This document shows, piece by piece, positions 33,944 to 43,793 of a stretch of 64,000 bases of DNA. Under the pieces are notes generated by a model. That model ran no database searches and was not told where the DNA came from. It worked only from the letters and a program-made list of their open reading frames with translations. This DNA is from Pelagicoccus sp. SDUM812005 (GTDB lineage: Bacteria; Verrucomicrobiota; Verrucomicrobiia; Opitutales; Opitutaceae), in the NCBI RefSeq assembly GCF_031127875.1, contig NZ_JARXIA010000020.1, forward strand, positions 1-64,000. The letters run 5' to 3'. Position 1 is the stretch's first letter; each line of letters begins with the position of its first letter. The position numbers were made by a program, and so were the translations under genes.

Positions 33944-34500
33944 TCCAGCAGCCCGTCTCGGATTGCTTTCTCGAATGGGTCGCTTTGGCCGGTATCGACG
34001 CGAAGGTGCGGGTACTCGGGAAAAGCGTCTTGTTCATAGTACTGCAAGAAAGCCTCCCAATCCTTGAGCTTAGCGTTGTCGCGAGGGTTGCCGCGTTCCA
34101 CGAGCCGCTTTTTGCGAAGCTGGTGGTCGCAGTGGACGAAGACGCATTTGATTATGCAGGGGGTACTGAGACGAGCTTGGATCTCTTGGGGCCATTGGGG
34201 ATTCCTGAGCTCTTTGGTGAAGGGGCCGGTGATGATGGCGTGGGTGTGGAGGAGGTTTTCGTCAGCGATGGCGAAGAGCGTATCGTAGATGGGCGAGCGG
34301 AAGGTTTCTTTGAAGCGCTGGCTGTCGCGGTCGTCGGGATCGCCCGTAAGTTGCTTCATGGCGGCTTGCACCACATTTTCGGTACAGGTGTCGATGTCGA
34401 TGAGGCAGGCCCGAACTCGTTGGGCTAGTTCGCGAGCGAAGGTCGATTTGCCGGCTGCCGGCATTCCTGTAATGAGATATAGGTTGTTTGGACGGGCCAT
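33940..34500 (-). CDS. P-loop kinase, AAA_33/zeta-toxin-like nucleotide kinase fold
   Basis: A 186-residue protein beginning MARPNNLYLITGMPAAGKST (Walker A). ACLIDIDTCTE and AIITGPFTKEL fill the later nucleotide-binding positions. Such stand-alone kinases phosphorylate small molecules, nucleosides or RNA ends; the substrate is unknown. There is no antitoxin-like gene next to it, so a zeta toxin is unlikely. It is convergent with the hybrid kinase gene: the sequence CTAG at 33940-33943 gives the stop codon of both. Confidence 0.82.
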   Translation of the reverse strand: MARPNNLYLITGMPAAGKSTFARELAQRVRACLIDIDTCTENVVQAAMKQLTGDPDDRDSQRFKETFRSPIYDTLFAIADENLLHTHAIITGPFTKELRNPQWPQEIQARLSTPCIIKCVFVHCDHQLRKKRLVERGNPRDNAKLKDWEAFLQYYEQDAFPEYPHLRVDTGQSDPFEKAIRDGLLD

Positions 34501-34941
34501 ATGGGGCGTTTAGTGGTGGTTTTTGAGATCAGTTTACCCGATTTGAGAATGCGGTGGCTTGTGTATAGTAAGAGCAAATATCGGGCTCTTGGAGAAGCGC
34601 GAAATCGATTTTATAGGTTTCGTAGGTTCATGTGCTTCAGTGTGTTATAAAAAACCATTTTTTTTTGAACGTTTCGTCATTCTCGGCGGAAATACCCTCA
34701 ATTAAGTTGACAGTAAGGCCTAGGAGGTGCTGTTTTGGGAGCTACGAAAGCACAGGTTATTTTTCCTGGTTTCGCGCTCCAGCTCTCAGCCCCGAGAGCG
34801 CCCCTATCTGAGAACACCCCCATTTTTTGTCAGCTACCGCACTGATTTTTTAGGCACTTTTCGAGCCCCACCGTACCCCTACGCCGAGCGCTTTTGGGGA
34901 AGGTGTGTCACGAGGGGTTCCAAGCTACCGCAAAGACAACC
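34501..34941. other. Long leader region upstream of the TonB receptor
   Basis: About 440 bases with no supported gene. It is AT-rich for this window (runs of A/T near 34645-34665). A possible -35 box TTGACA lies at 34707-34712 but no convincing -10 follows at 17 bases. A weak nested hairpin (CTCTCagccccGAGAG) occurs at about 34780-34800. This may be a promoter and leader for the receptor gene; I see no riboswitch I can name, and a B12 element is not evident. Confidence 0.4.
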
Positions 34942-37900
34942 ATGAACAATAATATCAAACAGACATATAGATACCTACGGCCTAGACGTGGGGCACAGGC
35001 ATTGCTCTGTGGCGCCGCGCTTCTAGTTGCTCCTCTCGGCATCGCTCAAGATGACCAAGAGGATGAGGAAATCTTCGAACTCTCGCCGTTTACCGTCGAG
35101 GGGTCCGAGGACCAAGGCTACCGCGCTACGAGCACAATGGCTGGCTCGCGTATTCGTACAGATTTGAAGGACGTAGGTTCTGCGATTTCTGTAATTACCG
35201 AAGAATTCCTTCGCGATACGGGAGCCGTCGACAACCAATCTCTGCTCCAGTACACGACCAGCACGGAAGTGGGCGGCATCGGAGGCAACTTCGCTGGCGA
35301 CGAGCGTTTGGGGCTCTTGAACCCGAACGCTAACACCCGCGTGCGCGGCTTGCAGGCTGCGGACAACACCCGTGACTACTTCCTGACGGATCTGCCGTGG
35401 GATGGGTACAACGTTAATCGCGTCGATATGCAACGCGGTCCGAACGCGATTCTTTCCGGTCTCGGAAGCCCGGCCGGTATCATCAACAACACGACGGACG
35501 GCGCGGCCTTCCAGGACGAAGGCGAAGTGCAAATTCGCTTCGGCAGCTATGGCTCCACTCGCGTTCATTTCAACGTGAACCGCGTTATCTTGGAAGATGA
35601 ATTGGCGATCCGCGTTGCGGGCGTTAAGAAGGATGACAAGTATCGCCAGAAGGAAGCTTGGGCAGAAGACGAACGTTTCTTCGTGGCCTTCAAGTACGAG
35701 CCGAAGTTCCTTAAGACGGACAGCGCCACCACGACGATATCCGGTAACTACGAGTCCGGCAGCATCAGCTCCAACCGTCCGCGTACCCGCCCTCCTGTCG
35801 ACAACCTGTCGAACTTCTGGAAGGAATGGGAGGGCAACTCCCAGATTATCGCCCACGCCCTCGCGTTTGCGGGAGAAAAGGCGTACATGGAAGATGGCAC
35901 TCCGGCTGGCGTCTGGGTCCGCGGCCAGCAGGTGGGGACGGAAGTCGTCGATTTCGACGGTGATTTCCCGATGCCGCGTACGGTTCCGACTCTCCGCGAT
36001 ATCACCTTCAACAATCCGTATTATGGAGAGAACTACACGGACGGTCCTATCCTCTATTTTGGCAACGCGGATAAGGGAGACGGAAATCCGACCTTCTTCT
36101 CGGTCAACAGCATCGCTGCGTCTGACAACAATGTCATCACCGTCAACGACAACGATCAAATCGTTCGCGATCTTGGTGGAACGAGCATGATCTTCTATCG
36201 TGCCACGACTACTTCCACTGGTTTGCAAGCGGCGGCCCGCCAACTTGGCCTTCCTCTGGCTGACTACGGCGGCTACGGGGATGCCTTGATTTACGATCGC
36301 TCCATCTTCGACTACAAGAACCACCTGATTGACGGCGACAACAAGCGTGAGATGCAGGACTTCAACGTCGGCACGTTCAACGTAAGCCAGACTCTCTGGG
36401 ATAATCGCGTGGGTGTAGAAGCGGCCTTCAACAGCCAAAGCTACGAATACGGTCAGTCCAGTCCCTTTGGATGGTCTCCTCGTATCACCATCGACGCGAA
36501 TGCGTACATGGCTGACTTGGTGACGCCAAACCCGAATGCAGGCCGACCTGTAATCATGCAGCGTACGCAAGGAGCGAGCAACTTGAACAACCGCAAGCGC
36601 GTCAGCGACCGCTACACGGTATTCGGTGAGCTGCGCGAAGGCGATATCTTCGAGGCGGATTCCTTCCTCGGTAAGCTGGTAGGCAAGCAACGCGTGACTG
36701 GCTTGAAGTCATCGGACGACATCGTTTTCTACGAAATGGGCTTCAAGAACTGGTTGGCTGACGACAACTACCGGACCTACCAGGGCACGGCAGGTCTGGC
36801 TCAGAACGAGTCGGAAGTCATGGCTGCGATCTACATGGGACCTTCGGTCGTGGGTACATCGGGCCCATCGGGTCTGAACCTGCAGCCGGTGCCAAAGCTC
36901 AACCCGAAGGGGATCTCCGAGATTACGTACTGGGATTCCAATTGGGCGAATCCCGCGACCCGTACCGTTGAATACTTGACGGACAACACCGAAGAGGGCG
37001 GTTGGTATCAGCCTTGGGACCAAAACTACGCGGCCCAGCAGGACAACCCGAATAACTACATTGGTTGGACCACGATGCCAGTTAGCGTTCTGGTGGACAC
37101 CGAAGGGGACCGGGCGAGCCTGATCACCACGGCCCGTTCGAAGACTGAGGAGGTTAGTTCCGAAGCGTTCGTGTACCAAGGTTACTTCTGGGGTGGCGCG
37201 GTCGTCGCTACTTATGGTACTCGCGACGATGAGGTCCTTCAGTACTCGGTCACGGCCCCTCGTATCGAGACCGAGCCACCTGCGGGTGAGTCTACCAACG
37301 GAGTTTTTAACCGCAACATCTTCGAGCCAAGCGGAGCGACTCCGTTTGCGGAATCGGGCGGAAACTACTTGAACTATACCCCTGCTGATGCAGCGGCTCA
37401 GGAACCTGCGAAGCTTGGAAGCGTTAATCGTTTCACAGGTACGAACGAATCCAAGAGCTTGGTGGTTCACCTAGACCAATTCCTGCCAGAGCTCCCGCTC
37501 GACACTAAGCTCAGCGTGTTCTGGAATGAGTCGTCGAACTTTCAGCCAGCGGAAACGCGTGTGGATCATTTGAACCAGCCGCTCGCTCCGCCAACTGGTA
37601 CAACGGAGGATGTCGGTTTCCTCATCAGAACCTTCAACGACAAGCTGACTCTCAAGGTCAATCGTTACGAGAGCACGGTTACTGGATCGTCCTTCGATCC
37701 AGGCAATCTCTGGTATGTCGGCACTGCTGAAACCAGTCTCTTCGCTGCTGGTATGCGCGACAAGGCAAACCTGGATGGGGTCGCAGGTTGGGATGATTCC
37801 TGGAGAAGCTACGCTAACAGTCCGTACCAAGCGGGGGACCGTCCTTGGGAAGATTACCTCGCGGATCGAGGAGAGGCGTCTCGGGACCAGACGGAACAAG

Positions 37901-38745
37901 AGGCGGCCGATTGGCAGGCTCGAGCGGTAAACAACCTCGAGCAAAACCTCGCTCCCCAGGAGTTCTGGGACGCTTGGGGCGCTACCAAGAGCGACGCTCG
38001 CTGGCAAAACGGTTGGTGGGATCCTTGGAGCGAATCTACTGGTGCTCAGCCAGCAGGTTTCACTTCGACTTCCGACCTCGTTTCGAAGGGTACTGAAATC
38101 GAAGTTAACTACTCGCCCACCGAAAACTGGAACTTCGCCTTCAACGCCGCAAAGACCGAAGCGGTTCGCGACAATCTCGCTGGTAGCCTGAAGGATTGGG
38201 TGGAGAAGCGAAACCTCATCCACAATGGCGACAACGGCGATATTCGCCTTTGGTGGTCAGGCGACCGAGCTAATACGCTCAAGACTCGTTGGAACCAAGA
38301 GTTTTACTCCAGGTACCAGCTCGCCTTGGCCCAGGAGGGCCAGTCACAGCCTGAAATCCGCGAATGGCGCGCAAATCTCGTAACCAACTACAGCTTCCGA
38401 GATGGCAAGTTCAAGGGACTGAGCATCGGTGGTAGCGTACGTTGGGAAGACGAGGTTGGCATTGGCTATCCTCAATCCGAAGGTGTGACCGAGGCGGGTA
38501 ACAAGGTTATCGTTTACGATATCAACAACCCGATCATGGGGCCGAGTGAAACGCACGTTGACCTTTGGGCGGGCTATTCGCTCGACCTGAACGACAGCGT
38601 CAATTGGAGAATTCAGTTGAATGTCCGGGACGCTTTGGCGGACGGTGAGTTGATTCCGCTTTCGGTTAACCCCGACGGATCGATTCGCGAGTACCGGGTT
38701 ACAGGCGATCCGAACTGGTTCCTGACCAATACGTTTAGCTTCTAG
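34942..38745 (+). CDS. TonB-dependent outer membrane receptor (1267 aa)
   Basis: A signal peptide (about residues 1-36, RRGAQALLCGAALLVAPLGIAQ) is followed by DDQEDEEIFELSPFTVEGS, the amino-terminal TonB-box-like segment seen in Opitutae receptors. The plug domain is next (SAISVITEEFLRDTGAVDNQ ... TRVRGLQAADNTRDY, PNAILSGLGSPAGIIN), followed by a large beta-barrel region ending in FLTNTFSF with the terminal aromatic residue. It would import a large or rare substrate with energy from TonB. There is no SusD-like gene next to it; the next gene encodes an FG-GAP/UnbV protein. At 1267 residues it is long for a receptor. ATG 34942. Confidence 0.93.
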   Translation: MNNNIKQTYRYLRPRRGAQALLCGAALLVAPLGIAQDDQEDEEIFELSPFTVEGSEDQGYRATSTMAGSRIRTDLKDVGSAISVITEEFLRDTGAVDNQSLLQYTTSTEVGGIGGNFAGDERLGLLNPNANTRVRGLQAADNTRDYFLTDLPWDGYNVNRVDMQRGPNAILSGLGSPAGIINNTTDGAAFQDEGEVQIRFGSYGSTRVHFNVNRVILEDELAIRVAGVKKDDKYRQKEAWAEDERFFVAFKYEPKFLKTDSATTTISGNYESGSISSNRPRTRPPVDNLSNFWKEWEGNSQIIAHALAFAGEKAYMEDGTPAGVWVRGQQVGTEVVDFDGDFPMPRTVPTLRDITFNNPYYGENYTDGPILYFGNADKGDGNPTFFSVNSIAASDNNVITVNDNDQIVRDLGGTSMIFYRATTTSTGLQAAARQLGLPLADYGGYGDALIYDRSIFDYKNHLIDGDNKREMQDFNVGTFNVSQTLWDNRVGVEAAFNSQSYEYGQSSPFGWSPRITIDANAYMADLVTPNPNAGRPVIMQRTQGASNLNNRKRVSDRYTVFGELREGDIFEADSFLGKLVGKQRVTGLKSSDDIVFYEMGFKNWLADDNYRTYQGTAGLAQNESEVMAAIYMGPSVVGTSGPSGLNLQPVPKLNPKGISEITYWDSNWANPATRTVEYLTDNTEEGGWYQPWDQNYAAQQDNPNNYIGWTTMPVSVLVDTEGDRASLITTARSKTEEVSSEAFVYQGYFWGGAVVATYGTRDDEVLQYSVTAPRIETEPPAGESTNGVFNRNIFEPSGATPFAESGGNYLNYTPADAAAQEPAKLGSVNRFTGTNESKSLVVHLDQFLPELPLDTKLSVFWNESSNFQPAETRVDHLNQPLAPPTGTTEDVGFLIRTFNDKLTLKVNRYESTVTGSSFDPGNLWYVGTAETSLFAAGMRDKANLDGVAGWDDSWRSYANSPYQAGDRPWEDYLADRGEASRDQTEQEAADWQARAVNNLEQNLAPQEFWDAWGATKSDARWQNGWWDPWSESTGAQPAGFTSTSDLVSKGTEIEVNYSPTENWNFAFNAAKTEAVRDNLAGSLKDWVEKRNLIHNGDNGDIRLWWSGDRANTLKTRWNQEFYSRYQLALAQEGQSQPEIREWRANLVTNYSFRDGKFKGLSIGGSVRWEDEVGIGYPQSEGVTEAGNKVIVYDINNPIMGPSETHVDLWAGYSLDLNDSVNWRIQLNVRDALADGELIPLSVNPDGSIREYRVTGDPNWFLTNTFSF

Positions 38746-38772
38746 TTACTCGACGTAAGCATTTGAAAAGCG

Positions 38773-38804
38773 AGCGCTTCACCCGATGGGTGAAGCGCTT
38801 TTTC
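38773..38804 (+). terminator. Intrinsic terminator after the TonB receptor
   Basis: AGCGCTTCACCC (38773-38784) and GGGTGAAGCGCT (38788-38799) form a perfect 12-bp stem with a GAT loop and a TTTTT tail. It separates the receptor from the UnbV gene, which may still be partly co-transcribed. Confidence 0.92.
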
Positions 38805-38865
38805 GTTTGTAGATCTCAAGCGGATCGAGGATGATTCCTTTGCTCCTCTTAGGTGAGATTTATAG

Positions 38866-41800
38866 ATGCTCTTCAGTCGCTTTCTCAAAATCGCTAGTAT
38901 TCTCTTCTGCTTTCCGGTAGCAGGAGGCGCGGATACTCCGCGGGGAGTTCGTCTAGCGGAGACTAACGGCGAAGGAAGGTTCGTTCTCGTTCCCTCGGAG
39001 CAGTCAGGTTTGTCTCATATAAACGAATACAAGCATCCGGAGCGTTGGCGTCGTTTGTGGCATCAGTATTTCCTGGGGACGATCGGTTCAGGGCTGGCTC
39101 TGGGAGATGTCGATGGCGACGGTTTGGCGGATATTTTCTATGCGGGGAAAGATACGCCGCACCGTCTTTATATAAATCAAGGTGACCTGCGTTTCGTCGA
39201 GGATGCGGCCCAGCGTGGGATTCCAGAGCACAACGGAATCGGAGCGGGAGCTGCCATGGTGGATATTGATAATGATGGGGACCTCGATATCTATGTGACC
39301 TACACTGGATTCCCTAACGAGCTATATATAAACCAGGGGAAAGGTGTCTTTCGGGAGTCTGCAACGGACTGGGGGCTTGCTGTTGAGACTGGGTCGAACG
39401 CGCCTTCGTTTTCGGATTACGATTTGGACGGGGATCTCGATCTCTACTTGCAGTGCAATTTTTTGACGGATTCGGGCGATGGTGAGGGAATGGCGGATCT
39501 GTTGCTCGAAAACCAAGAGGGGACGTTCGTTGATGTTACGGAGAAGGCTGGCATCTCGGGTCGCGGGCAAGGACACGTCGCCTTGTGGTGGGATTTCGAT
39601 GACGACGGCTGGCCTGACCTTTATGTCGCGAACGACTTCGAGTCTGCTGATCGGCTGTATCGAAATAATAAGGACGGAACGTTTAGCGACGTTTTGCGGG
39701 ATCGCCTTCCTACGTCGCCTTATTCGGCGATGGGAGCAGATGTAGGGGACTTGGACAACGATGGAGTCGCGGAGCTATTGGTTGCCGAAATGGCTACTCG
39801 AGATCCGGTGAAGCATCAGCGAACGGTTGCCACGATTGAGACCAAATCGATATATGCTCCTCGACGTTCGGCTAGCCAATACATGCAGAATATGCTGTCC
39901 GTGAAGATTGGGCGTGAGCAGTTTACTGAGGTTTCTAGGTGGGCGGGTTTGAACGCTACGGATTGGACTTGGGCTGTACGTTTCGCGGATTTCGATAACG
40001 ATGGACTGCAGGACGCCTTTTTCACCAATGGGATGGTACGAGCCTTTCACGATGGAGACCTCGGGCGGAAATCGGAAAAGGCGAAGACGGGGTGGCAGCG
40101 TATCGCCTATTATAAGTCCTCCCCAAGATACGATGAGAGGAATCTTTTTTATCGAAACCGAGGGGACTTTCAGTTCGAGGAAATGGGGGAAGCTGTTGGT
40201 TTGGGCAAGTTGGGGGTGAGCTTTGCTGCATCTCTTGCCGACTTGGATTTAGATGGAGATCTGGACCTGGTCGTTGCGAATATGGATGAACCGTTGAGTT
40301 TATTAGAAAATCGTTTCGCCGTTGGATCTAGTCTCTCGATCAAGCTTGTCGGAAAGAAGGCGAATCGATTTGGCTTGGGGGCGCGCCTGCGGCTTTTCGC
40401 GGAAGGGCAGATTTTTGCGAGGGAGTTGGTTTCGACGCGTGGATACTTATCCACCGATGAGCCTGTTGTTCATTTTGGCCTGGGAAAGGTAGAAGCCATC
40501 GACCGTCTCGAGATCGATTGGCCGGGAGGGGGGCGTCAAGTTGTTTGCGGACTGTATCCGGGGTACCGGTACACGATCGAGGAAGGCAGTTTTGATCCAA
40601 AAGATGACCAGCCTCAGGAAACCGTTTTTGTTGCCTCGAGCATACGTATTCCATCGAAGGCGAAGTCGTGGGAAGAGCCTTTCAAGTTGCACCCGAAACA
40701 AATGTTGCTGCCGGAGGATGAGTCGCGCTTGGGACCGCCGATAGCATTGGCCGATCTCGATGGGGACGGTTATTGCGATATCGCGCTTGGGGGCCCATGT
40801 GGCTTGGAGACCCGGATCCTTTGGAATCGGGCGGGCGTTGAATTTGAGGCGTTTGACTATGAATTGCTATCGGATGTCTTCGATGCGGAGGATGTCGATT
40901 TGCTGTTGACGGATCTAGACGGGGATCAGCGTTACGAATTGATCGTCAGTTCCGGAGGTATTGAGCTAGACGCAGGAGATGAGGCGTATGTGGATCGGGT
41001 TTATGCTTTTTCGGGGGACCGCAAGTTGAAGCGCGTTGCCTTGGCGGGGGCGGAATTTTCGCCGTCTCCCACGCGGAAAACGGTGGCGATCGATTACGAT
41101 GGCGATGGCGATTTCGATCTATTGCAAGCGGGGGGAACGCGGTTAAAGGCTTATCCGCATCACGAGCCAAATCTTGTTTGGAGGAAGGACGGAGATTCTT
41201 ATGCCTTGGATTTGCAAAGCGAGTTCGCTTCGAGCTTCGCAACCTCAGGAAACACGACCGATCTATTGGTCGTGGATTGGACGGGGGACGGCAAAGTCGA
41301 TCTCGTTCAATCGCTGCAGTGGGGAGCTCCTTTGTTTTGGAAATTGGAAGACAGCGGATTGGAGCCTGTATTGAACGCGTTTCCGGCAGCTCAAATGCTC
41401 GGAGCCTGGAGTTCCTTGTCTTGTGGTGACTTTGATGGCGATGGACGCCTGGACATCGTGATGGGGAATCGAGGTGAGAACCTGACTCATGTACCGAGCG
41501 TGGAGGATCCTTTGGTCCTGTTCGCGCCCAAGGGGCCGGAAACGGAGAATCGCTACATCGAATGCTTCAGTCATGGGGGCAGGCTCTTGCCTGTCGAGAG
41601 TCGCTTTTTGCACAGCGCCCAGTTCCCCGGTTTGCTGGAGCGGACGACATCCTCGGTCGAAGACTATGCGAACAAGGAGGTCGCTGAAATATTTCCAACG
41701 GAGGTGCTCTCCGCCTTTTCTCGCTTCGAAATGAACGACACGAAATCGGGGGTACTTTTCCAGAAGTCTCCTGAGGTTTTCGAATGGATCGCCTTGCCTC

Positions 41801-42117
41801 GTTGGGCCCAATCGGGGGAAGTGAAGGATTCCCTGGTTTGCGATTACGATGGCGACGGTTGGGATGATATTGTGCTGAGTCTGCAGCCTAGGGCTCCGAA
41901 GTTGTGGGTCGATAGGCCGTTGAAGGGGCACTTGGTTTTGTTGCGAAACGAGAGGGGGAAAGGATTCCGGACTCTCTTGCCGCGGGAGTCTGGCTTAGAG
42001 ATCGACGGCTATCCTAGGCATCTCGCCTGGAAGGATTTGGATGGCGATGGGCGTGAGGAGCTGATTCTGACCATGAGTGGGGGCATGCCGTTGGTTTTTT
42101 CGACGAAAACGGACTAG
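38866..42117 (+). CDS. Exported FG-GAP/VCBS repeat protein with ASPIC/UnbV domain
   Basis: A 1083-residue exported protein. Signal peptide at about residues 1-22. Repeated calcium-type loops of the form DxDxDGxxD mark FG-GAP/VCBS blades: GDVDGDGLADIF, DIDNDGDLDIY, DYDLDGDLDLY, DFDDDGWPDLY, DLDNDGVAELL, DFDNDGLQDAFF, DLDLDGDLDLVV, and several more after residue 620. An ASPIC/UnbV-type segment (GARLRLFAEGQIFARELVSTRGYLST... WPGGGRQ) lies at about residues 495-560. These propellers bind proteins or glycans and often sit near TonB receptors. Function is unknown; pairing with the receptor is inferred from adjacency. Confidence 0.9.
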   Translation: MLFSRFLKIASILFCFPVAGGADTPRGVRLAETNGEGRFVLVPSEQSGLSHINEYKHPERWRRLWHQYFLGTIGSGLALGDVDGDGLADIFYAGKDTPHRLYINQGDLRFVEDAAQRGIPEHNGIGAGAAMVDIDNDGDLDIYVTYTGFPNELYINQGKGVFRESATDWGLAVETGSNAPSFSDYDLDGDLDLYLQCNFLTDSGDGEGMADLLLENQEGTFVDVTEKAGISGRGQGHVALWWDFDDDGWPDLYVANDFESADRLYRNNKDGTFSDVLRDRLPTSPYSAMGADVGDLDNDGVAELLVAEMATRDPVKHQRTVATIETKSIYAPRRSASQYMQNMLSVKIGREQFTEVSRWAGLNATDWTWAVRFADFDNDGLQDAFFTNGMVRAFHDGDLGRKSEKAKTGWQRIAYYKSSPRYDERNLFYRNRGDFQFEEMGEAVGLGKLGVSFAASLADLDLDGDLDLVVANMDEPLSLLENRFAVGSSLSIKLVGKKANRFGLGARLRLFAEGQIFARELVSTRGYLSTDEPVVHFGLGKVEAIDRLEIDWPGGGRQVVCGLYPGYRYTIEEGSFDPKDDQPQETVFVASSIRIPSKAKSWEEPFKLHPKQMLLPEDESRLGPPIALADLDGDGYCDIALGGPCGLETRILWNRAGVEFEAFDYELLSDVFDAEDVDLLLTDLDGDQRYELIVSSGGIELDAGDEAYVDRVYAFSGDRKLKRVALAGAEFSPSPTRKTVAIDYDGDGDFDLLQAGGTRLKAYPHHEPNLVWRKDGDSYALDLQSEFASSFATSGNTTDLLVVDWTGDGKVDLVQSLQWGAPLFWKLEDSGLEPVLNAFPAAQMLGAWSSLSCGDFDGDGRLDIVMGNRGENLTHVPSVEDPLVLFAPKGPETENRYIECFSHGGRLLPVESRFLHSAQFPGLLERTTSSVEDYANKEVAEIFPTEVLSAFSRFEMNDTKSGVLFQKSPEVFEWIALPRWAQSGEVKDSLVCDYDGDGWDDIVLSLQPRAPKLWVDRPLKGHLVLLRNERGKGFRTLLPRESGLEIDGYPRHLAWKDLDGDGREELILTMSGGMPLVFSTKTD

Positions 42118-42166
42118 GCGAAGTTTTGTGCTTCGCCCAAAGGGAGAGGATCCGCAGAGTCTCGGC

Positions 42167-43762
42167 ATGATCACCAAGGTCGCGGAATGGTTCGAGTCGA
42201 ATCGCCAGAGGATTGCACATCTCGTGTGCTGCGTGTTGACGCCGCTTTTCTATGTGGCGAGCTTCCCGCCGTTTGAGGTGAACGAGGGGGCGTTCGTCTT
42301 CCTGGTTCCGTTTGTGGCGTGGTTGAGCTTCAGGCCATCCTTTCGCTCCGTTTTCCTGACGAGCTTGGGAATGGGATGGGGCGCTTGGCTTGTCATGATC
42401 TTTTGGTTACACCATGTGACATGGGCGGGGATGATTGGCTTGGCTGGGATCATGGGCTTGCATTTCACTCTCTGGGCCAGCGGAACGGCTTGGCTGATGA
42501 AGCGAGCCGCAGGCGAGGGAATGTGGCGAGGGATCGCCCCTAGTCTCGGAGCGGCGGCTTTGTGGGTGATGGTCGAGCACTTGCGTACTCACATCTTCAC
42601 GGGCTTTCCATGGCTGCCGCTTTCCGCCAGCCAGGTAAACGAGCCGATCATGCTGCAGAGCGCTTCGATCTTCGGAAGTTGGGTCGTTTCCTTCGCTTTG
42701 GTGCTTTTGAATTTCGGGATCGCCGCTTACTTGATTCGCTTGGTCGAGTACGCGCGGACCAAGAAACGGGGGATCTGTCCGGAGTTCTACTTGGCCCTCT
42801 CCTTTATCGTGGCGATCAGCTTTTTGTTGCTGCGACTGAGCTCCGGGCAGCAGAGGGAAAAGGCTTTTCGGGCTGCGGTGGTCCAGCCTAACGTTCCTCA
42901 GAACCAGAAGTGGGATCTCGCCTTCGAACGGAAAATCATCGAGCAGCTCGAGTGGCTGACCTTGCCTCGCAAGAACGCGAAGCTGGACGCGATCTTTTGG
43001 CCGGAGACCGTGCTGCCGTATCCGCTAAACGACGATGGCGTGATGGAGGCTTGGGCGACGCGCCTGGCTACGGCTGTAGAGGCTCCGATTTACGCGGGGG
43101 CGATGGGCATCGAGGGAGAGGCGGGAAATCGGGAGTGGTATAACAGCGTGTTTCTCGTGCGTCCTGAGTATGGACTTTTTCCTTTGTATTATTCCAAGCA
43201 GCATTTGGTTCCGTTTGGCGAATACATCCCGTTGCGCTCGTTTTGGCCTTGGATGGAGAAGGTGGTTCCCATCAACGGCGATATCCTGCCGGGGCAAAAG
43301 ACGCAGCTTTTGCCGCTCGACTTGGAGAATACGAGCTTGCGAGTGGGCTCGTTGGTTTGTTTCGAGGACGTGTTCCCGACCTTGGCGCGAGAAGCGGTGA
43401 AGGAAGGGGCTAGCTTCCTTTTCGTGGCGACTAACAGCGCTTGGTATGGCAAGAGCAGCGCCGCGGCCCAACACAAGGCTCATTCCGTCTTGAGGGCGAT
43501 CGAGACGCGTCGTCCGGTGCTCCGTGTAGGCAACGATGGCTGGACGGGCTGGATCGATGAGTATGGTAGCGTCAAGAACTCGCTGGAGCCTTGGGTGCAA
43601 GCGACCACCGTATTCGAGGTGACTCGCGACCGTCGGTGGGTGGGCAAGGAAACGTTTTACGTGCGGTATGGGGATTGGTTCGTTTGGACCTGTTGGGGCT
43701 TGTTCGGGCTCGCGGTGTGGATGGCTCCTCGCTTGGTGGACAAAAAAACGGCCACCTTTTGA
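42167..43762 (+). CDS. lnt: Apolipoprotein N-acyltransferase
   Basis: A 531-residue integral membrane enzyme: about eight hydrophobic segments in residues 15-250 and at the end, and a periplasmic nitrilase-like domain (about 255-490). The catalytic triad is in place: Glu280 in FWPETVLPYP, Lys344 in SKQHLVPFGEY, Cys398 in LVCFEDVFP. It adds the third acyl chain to the amino-terminal cysteine of lipoproteins. ATG 42167 is chosen; a longer frame begins 90 bases upstream but overlaps the end of the UnbV gene. The 3' end overlaps a terminator for proA on the other strand. Confidence 0.93.
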   Translation: MITKVAEWFESNRQRIAHLVCCVLTPLFYVASFPPFEVNEGAFVFLVPFVAWLSFRPSFRSVFLTSLGMGWGAWLVMIFWLHHVTWAGMIGLAGIMGLHFTLWASGTAWLMKRAAGEGMWRGIAPSLGAAALWVMVEHLRTHIFTGFPWLPLSASQVNEPIMLQSASIFGSWVVSFALVLLNFGIAAYLIRLVEYARTKKRGICPEFYLALSFIVAISFLLLRLSSGQQREKAFRAAVVQPNVPQNQKWDLAFERKIIEQLEWLTLPRKNAKLDAIFWPETVLPYPLNDDGVMEAWATRLATAVEAPIYAGAMGIEGEAGNREWYNSVFLVRPEYGLFPLYYSKQHLVPFGEYIPLRSFWPWMEKVVPINGDILPGQKTQLLPLDLENTSLRVGSLVCFEDVFPTLAREAVKEGASFLFVATNSAWYGKSSAAAQHKAHSVLRAIETRRPVLRVGNDGWTGWIDEYGSVKNSLEPWVQATTVFEVTRDRRWVGKETFYVRYGDWFVWTCWGLFGLAVWMAPRLVDKKTATF

Positions 43763-43770
43763 GTGGCCGT
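43742..43770 (-). terminator. Intrinsic terminator for proA, inside the 3' end of lnt
   Basis: On the minus strand ACGGCCAC and GTGGCCGT form a perfect 8-bp stem (plus coordinates 43748-43755 and 43763-43770), followed by seven Ts (43742-43748). The U-tract side falls inside the last codons of lnt (its Lys-Lys-Thr-Ala codons). Confidence 0.88.
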
Positions 43771-43793
43771 TCGGAAAGGTAACGTTCGAGGAG

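Noticed and set aside
33940-34500. Zeta toxin of a toxin-antitoxin pair
   Set aside because: No small antitoxin gene is next to it and the protein is short; a generic P-loop small-molecule kinase fits better.
34501-34941. A cobalamin or other riboswitch ahead of the TonB receptor
   Set aside because: No conserved riboswitch core was recognisable in the 440 bases.
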